In this document: one piece after another, positions 6,130 to 9,895 of the stretch
Position numbering within the stretch: position 1 is the first letter of the stretch
Layout: every line of letters starts with the position of its first letter
DNA from: Bacteroidales bacterium
GTDB lineage: Bacteria; Bacteroidota; Bacteroidia; Bacteroidales; S143-33
NCBI GenBank assembly: GCA_027083655.1
Contig: JALWNS010000470.1
Span: forward strand, 1-9,895
Length of the DNA stretch: 9,895 nucleotides
Reading direction: 5' to 3'
Position numbers and translations under genes: made by a program
The notes under the pieces: model-generated
The model's database searches: none
The model's input: the letters and a program-made list of their open reading frames with translations, nothing else
Told to the model about the DNA's origin: nothing

Positions 6130-8727
6130 ATGATTAAAAAGATCAAATACCTGATTATTATACTCTTTTTCGTTCCTGTAGGACTTTTTGCCCAGCAAGT
6201 AGATACTACAAAAACAGATACTCTGCAATACGATACATTACAGGTCGATAGTCTGTTGAGGATAGATACTTTGGCCTTAGCTGATACAAGCATTGCAGAT
6301 ACAAACAAACCCAAACCTCTTGACCGATTAATAGAATATGAGGCAAAGGATTCTCTGCATTTTTATCTGGATAGTATGATTACGTATATGTACCGCCAGG
6401 TGGATCTTAAGAGCGACGACATGGAGCTAAAAGCAGGTAAGGTCAGGATTGATCTAAAGAAGAACCAGTTAGAAGCATTCATAACTTATGATAGTCTTGG
6501 GCGTATAGATGAGAAACCTGAATTTTCTAACGAAGACGATAATTTTACGGCTTATTACATGAAATATAATTTCAAGACACGAAAGGGATATGCAACTAAT
6601 GTCAAGACAGAGCAGCCGGAAGGTTACTTACATGGTTCACAAGTCAAGATTTTCCCAAATGGAACAACAAACATCCTTCATGGGAAGTTTACAACATGTG
6701 ACTTAGACCATCCTCATTATTACATTAATCTTTCGCGTGCTAAATATATTCCCAACAAGAGTATTGTCACAGGGCCATTCTATTTTGTTATAGAGGATAT
6801 CCCCTTTCCTATAGGATTACCATTTGGTTATTTCCCCCAGCGTAAGTATAATAGTTCTGGAATTGTCCAGCCACAAATTTTTCAAGAACAGGAACGTGGT
6901 ATAGGCTTGATAAACGGAGGATATTACTTTGTTATTAATGACAGGATGGACTTCGAGGTGCTAGCAGATGTATTCTCCAAAGGAAGTTGGGGAGTGAAAA
7001 CCCGTCTTAGGATTAATAACCGTTATAGGTATACTGCAAATTTCCAGTTTAAATATACTCATGTTGCATCCGGAGAGAGAATATTACTAGATAGCCGCAG
7101 GAGTAATATGTTTAACATAATCTTTCAGTATAATCAGAAGCAAAAGGCAAATCCAACATTGCAATTCTCGGCGAATGTAAATTTCTCTAAAGGTAATTAC
7201 GAGCAGTATAATGCTGTAGATATTATGGATTTTGTTAAATCTACCTCCCGCTCTACAATAAACTTGACCAAGAGATTCAGGGGGACGCCTTTTCAATTGA
7301 CATTTAATGCTTCTGTCACACAGAGTTTTAGGGATAGTATTACACTGCTTGATATTAGTGCTCCCCAGATAAATTTTAATATGAACCGTGTGCAACCATT
7401 CCGTAAGCTATTTAAGCCTACGTCAAAATCATGGTTTAAGGATATATCAATAAAGTTGAATGCAAATTTCCAGAACAGGATACCCAGCTTTGTAGATACT
7501 CTGTTGTATTATTATCCAGATACACTCAAATATCTAATACAGCCAGGTTTTAAATACACTGTTCCCGTTAATTTTAAGCCAATTAGAGTGTTGCGATATA
7601 TAAATATCTCTCCTACATTTAATTATGTGGGTTATGTGTATTTCTCATACATAGATAAGTATTTGGTTAACGATACCACAGTCGAAACAGATACAATATA
7701 CAGGATGCGTCATGCTTATCAGTATAATATGGCATTAAGTGCATCAACAAATCTTTATGGTTTATTCAGGATCAATGCATTCGGAATAAAGGCTATTAGA
7801 CACAAAATGACACCCAGGGTTGGGTTTACTTATAGGCCAGATTTTGGGGATCCTAAATATGGTTATTATAAGCCAGAGCCTGATGATCCAACCGGTACGC
7901 GTTACTACAATGTGTTCTATATAAGTCCATTAGGCTCTCCAGGTATTGGATTACAGGAAAATCTGAATTTTGGAATAAACAATACATTTGAGATGAAGAT
8001 ACGTCAGAGGCAGGGAGATACTATTGTTGAGAAAAAGGTTAAACTTCTCGACCAGTTGAACATTTCTGGTAATTATAATTTTGCTGCAGATTCTTTGCGT
8101 TTTAGCCCGGTAAGGCTTAATGCCAGTACTACGATAAAGAAAACAAATTTTTCGCTTAATGCTACTTTTGATCCATATACGATAGACCAAAATGGCAGGA
8201 GGATAAATGTTTATGAATATACAGTATCTGGTAGGCCATTGAGAATGACGGATTTAAGGTTTCAAACAAGTCTTAACTTCAGGTCAGATGACTTTAAAAA
8301 ACAGCAGGAAATGTCACGTAAAGACAAGGAAGATCAGTTAGGGCAAAAAGAGCAATATGTACCATATAAGTATTTTGACCCGTCTTGGAATTTTTCATTA
8401 CATTATATTTTTAGTTTACGTAATGTTTTTAATAGTACGACTGGTACTTCTTATATTGATATGTCGCAGAACTTAAACTTTACTTTTGAGATGTTTCCAA
8501 CTCCTTACTGGAGATTATCTATTTTTTCAGGTTATGATTTTAACCAAAAGCAGATAGTGCCACCTACTATAAAACTATACCGAGATCTACATTGTTGGGA
8601 GATGTTTTTGCAGGTCACACCTTCGGGTAAAATGAAGAGTTATTTATTTACTGTAAGGATAAAATCTCCTATGTTTAGATTCTTTGAATTCAAACGTCAA
8701 CGTAGTTGGCACGATAATTTCATTTAA
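6130..8727 (+). CDS. lptD: Outer-membrane LPS assembly protein, LptD-like
   Basis: This outer-membrane beta-barrel is expected to receive LPS from the periplasmic Lpt bridge and place it in the outer leaflet. The 865-residue protein begins with a Sec signal peptide (basic MIKKIK, hydrophobic core, likely cut near FAQ at 20-22). An Asp-Thr-rich linker follows (about 25-58), then an OstA-type periplasmic domain (about 75-215), then a long barrel rich in alternating aromatic strands to the end. Recognition rests on KFTTC at 186-190, the [17 protein letters not shown] block at 220-236, RKYNSSG at 238-244, the NGGYYF and [17 protein letters not shown] blocks after it, and LHCWEMF near 820-826. The only cysteines are C190 and C822, placed like E. 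coli LptD C173 and C725. A disulfide between the periplasmic domain and the barrel is therefore likely. ridA follows after 28 bases, an order I recall in other Bacteroidota. The partner LptE is not visible. Function is inferred from homology. Confidence 0.9.
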   Translation: MIKKIKYLIIILFFVPVGLFAQQVDTTKTDTLQYDTLQVDSLLRIDTLALADTSIADTNKPKPLDRLIEYEAKDSLHFYLDSMITYMYRQVDLKSDDMELKAGKVRIDLKKNQLEAFITYDSLGRIDEKPEFSNEDDNFTAYYMKYNFKTRKGYATNVKTEQPEGYLHGSQVKIFPNGTTNILHGKFTTCDLDHPHYYINLSRAKYIPNKSIVTGPFYFVIEDIPFPIGLPFGYFPQRKYNSSGIVQPQIFQEQERGIGLINGGYYFVINDRMDFEVLADVFSKGSWGVKTRLRINNRYRYTANFQFKYTHVASGERILLDSRRSNMFNIIFQYNQKQKANPTLQFSANVNFSKGNYEQYNAVDIMDFVKSTSRSTINLTKRFRGTPFQLTFNASVTQSFRDSITLLDISAPQINFNMNRVQPFRKLFKPTSKSWFKDISIKLNANFQNRIPSFVDTLLYYYPDTLKYLIQPGFKYTVPVNFKPIRVLRYINISPTFNYVGYVYFSYIDKYLVNDTTVETDTIYRMRHAYQYNMALSASTNLYGLFRINAFGIKAIRHKMTPRVGFTYRPDFGDPKYGYYKPEPDDPTGTRYYNVFYISPLGSPGIGLQENLNFGINNTFEMKIRQRQGDTIVEKKVKLLDQLNISGNYNFAADSLRFSPVRLNASTTIKKTNFSLNATFDPYTIDQNGRRINVYEYTVSGRPLRMTDLRFQTSLNFRSDDFKKQQEMSRKDKEDQLGQKEQYVPYKYFDPSWNFSLHYIFSLRNVFNSTTGTSYIDMSQNLNFTFEMFPTPYWRLSIFSGYDFNQKQIVPPTIKLYRDLHCWEMFLQVTPSGKMKSYLFTVRIKSPMFRFFEFKRQRSWHDNFI
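6202..6303 (+). repeat. Asp-Thr/Ser repeat linker in LptD
   Basis: Codons 25-58 of lptD encode Asp followed by Thr or Ser at residues 25, 30, 35, 40, 46, 52 and 57, a spacing of five to six residues. At DNA level this appears as scattered GATAC/GATAG copies rather than an exact tandem array. It follows the signal peptide and precedes the periplasmic domain, so it is probably a flexible acidic tether. Similar DT-rich stretches occur in other Bacteroidota LptD proteins as far as I recall. Confidence 0.6.
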
Positions 8728-8755
8728 TTTTTTAAAAACAGTAAAACTAAATCAT

Positions 8756-9139
8756 ATGAAAAACATAATTTCAACAGATAAGGCACCTAAGGCAATAGGG
8801 CCATATAGCCAGGCAGTAGAGATTAATGGTATGTTGTTTATATCTGGGCAAATACCTATCGACCCTGGAACAGGTGAAATTGTAAAAGGCGGTATAAAAG
8901 AGCAGACAGAGCAAGTATTAAAGAACATAGGTGCAATTTTGGAGGCAGCAGGTTATAGTTTCTCAGATGTTGTTAAATCAACTGTCTTTCTAAAGGATAT
9001 GAATGATTTTGCAGGCATGAACGAAGTATATGCCCGTTATTATTCTGACAATCCACCTGCACGCGCAGCTTTTCAGGTAGCCCGTCTACCATTGGATGTT
9101 TTAGTTGAAATAGAAACAATCGCAATTAAATCAAAATAA
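8756..9139 (+). CDS. ridA: RidA-family enamine/imine deaminase
   Basis: This small cytoplasmic enzyme (YjgF/YER057c/UK114 family) forms trimers. It hydrolyses reactive 2-aminoacrylate and related enamine/imine intermediates released by PLP enzymes, protecting cells from metabolic damage. The 127-residue protein is full length. Family landmarks all align: GPYSQAV with Y17, [11 protein letters not shown] with S30 and G31, PAR with the substrate-binding R103, and VEIE with E118. The spacing between R103 and E118 is the same as between R105 and E120 of the E. coli enzyme, which places it in the active RidA subgroup. The start chosen is the ATG at 8756. An in-frame ATG at 8684 would overlap lptD and add 24 unrelated residues. 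The start of the next gene lies one base after the stop. A link to LPS export is not known; the adjacency seems to be a conserved gene order. Confidence 0.96.
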   Translation: MKNIISTDKAPKAIGPYSQAVEINGMLFISGQIPIDPGTGEIVKGGIKEQTEQVLKNIGAILEAAGYSFSDVVKSTVFLKDMNDFAGMNEVYARYYSDNPPARAAFQVARLPLDVLVEIETIAIKSK

Positions 9140-9140
9140 A

Positions 9141-9895
9141 ATGGTCAAAAAGTTTAAATATATAACTTTTCTGTTCATTGTCCTTAGCCTTTTTGCTTGC
9201 AAAAAGGACAAAAAGACACAGAATGAACAGAAGAAAGAAAAGCAATTCGTGGAGCAGGATTATTTTTTCCCTCCAGAACTATACTATTATCAGGCAAGGA
9301 GTGATTATCTTATAGACAAGCTTTATCCAATTGGGTGGTCTGAGGAAGGTAATTTTGCTTTTATTGTCGAGCCAGCTGTTGAAGGTCTAGATGTTTATGT
9401 GTTTGAAATGTATGTCATTAATTTGATTAGTGGTGATACTTTATGGCATTGGTCCACCCCTCCAGATGAAGATTTAGTAAGGGAGGAAGTTTGGAAGGAT
9501 AATTACGACCAGTTTAAAACTATCCTCAATAAGTACCATATAATTCAGGATAAAAAACCGCAGCTATTAGCACCCTATTTCACTTACCAGGGCGATGACT
9601 TCAATATAGAGCTACAGACGGATTATCGTAAAATTCCTGGATATGGTTTCGAACCTGTAGGCCATACACGTGTGATTATCCGGTCCCCCCAAAGAGGTGT
9701 TAAAGTTGCCTATGATAGGGAATTACCCCAAAATTCAATAATTATTTCGCAGACAATCTCAGGTGTGCTGATTAGCCCATTGGATGATAAAATTGCTATC
9801 ATCCTCCAACAGGAAAGACCTGGTTATGAGGGACCTCCTAATGTTATAACCTTTCAGATCATTGGCACAAGCCTGGGTGCTGGATGGAGTTATGA
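9141..9895 (+). CDS. Putative lipoprotein of unknown function, 3' end cut by the window
   Basis: The reading frame stays open from the ATG at 9141 to the window edge, giving 251 visible residues and an incomplete gene. I do not recognise the family. The N-terminus is a lipoprotein signal: basic MVKKFK, a hydrophobic core, and LFAC with the lipidation cysteine at C20. A Lys-rich polar stretch follows (about 21-35), then a folded domain rich in aromatic residues. Visible blocks include LYPIGWSEEGNFAFIVEP near 63-80 and DTLWHW near 100-105, which suggest beta-strand-rich structure, possibly propeller-like. The residues after the cysteine (KKDKK) are basic rather than the acidic surface-export signals described for Bacteroidota, so the protein more likely stays facing the periplasm. 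It starts one base after ridA and should be cotranscribed with it. Signal-peptide removal would be done by LspA encoded at 4046. Confidence 0.78.
   Translation, partial: MVKKFKYITFLFIVLSLFACKKDKKTQNEQKKEKQFVEQDYFFPPELYYYQARSDYLIDKLYPIGWSEEGNFAFIVEPAVEGLDVYVFEMYVINLISGDTLWHWSTPPDEDLVREEVWKDNYDQFKTILNKYHIIQDKKPQLLAPYFTYQGDDFNIELQTDYRKIPGYGFEPVGHTRVIIRSPQRGVKVAYDRELPQNSIIISQTISGVLISPLDDKIAIILQQERPGYEGPPNVITFQIIGTSLGAGWSY

Noticed and set aside
7087..8190. Minus-strand open frames inside lptD
   Set aside because: They show no recognisable motifs and lie opposite a continuous, well-supported barrel protein.
8684..8755. Upstream in-frame ATG extending RidA by 24 residues into lptD
   Set aside because: RidA proteins begin a few residues before the conserved [10 protein letters not shown] block, exactly as from 8756. 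The extension is only lptD coding sequence read in another frame.
8728..8755. AT-rich gap between lptD and ridA as a terminator or promoter
   Set aside because: There is no GC-containing stem before the T-run and no TAnnTTTG element with a TTG at proper spacing.

Overview
The window looks like chromosomal core DNA from a member of the Bacteroidota, probably Bacteroidales, though the genus cannot be resolved. The evidence is a long type-2 isoleucyl-tRNA synthetase with a GIHH signature, a zinc-ligand-poor TraR/DksA-like protein directly behind it, a Bacteroidota-style LspA with a long loop, and an LptD of the Bacteroidota type with an Asp-Thr-rich N-terminus. Shine-Dalgarno sequences are mostly absent, and the promoter-like sequence before ileS fits the TTG...TAnnTTTG pattern of this phylum. 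All genes lie on the + strand and base composition is moderately AT-rich by eye. I see no mobile element, CRISPR array, tRNA or rRNA.

Layout. Positions 1-91 are intergenic, with a likely promoter and no visible upstream gene. Positions 92-3936 hold a two-gene unit, ileS then a DksA-like regulator, closed by a very strong intrinsic terminator at 3958-4002. From 4046 to the right edge run six tightly packed genes with no visible terminator: lspA, rfbC, rfbD, lptD, ridA and an unrecognised lipoprotein cut off by the window end. lspA and rfbC overlap by 26 bases, rfbC and rfbD by 1. The later gaps are 20, 28 and 1 bases. A candidate promoter for this second unit is nested in the terminator.

Function. 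The first unit serves translation and probably growth-rate or stringent transcription control. The second is mostly envelope biogenesis. LspA trims prolipoproteins (the last gene encodes one), RfbC and RfbD complete dTDP-L-rhamnose for surface polysaccharide, and LptD inserts LPS into the outer membrane. RidA is a metabolic housekeeping enzyme that detoxifies reactive enamine/imine intermediates. rfbA and rfbB, needed for the first two steps of rhamnose synthesis, are not in the window.

Novelty. I find no convincing new multi-gene system. The items most worth a second look are residue-level: the GIHH signature in IleRS, loss of three of four zinc cysteines in the DksA-like protein, Asn to His at a normally conserved LspA position, a single-disulfide arrangement in LptD, and the unidentified lipoprotein.
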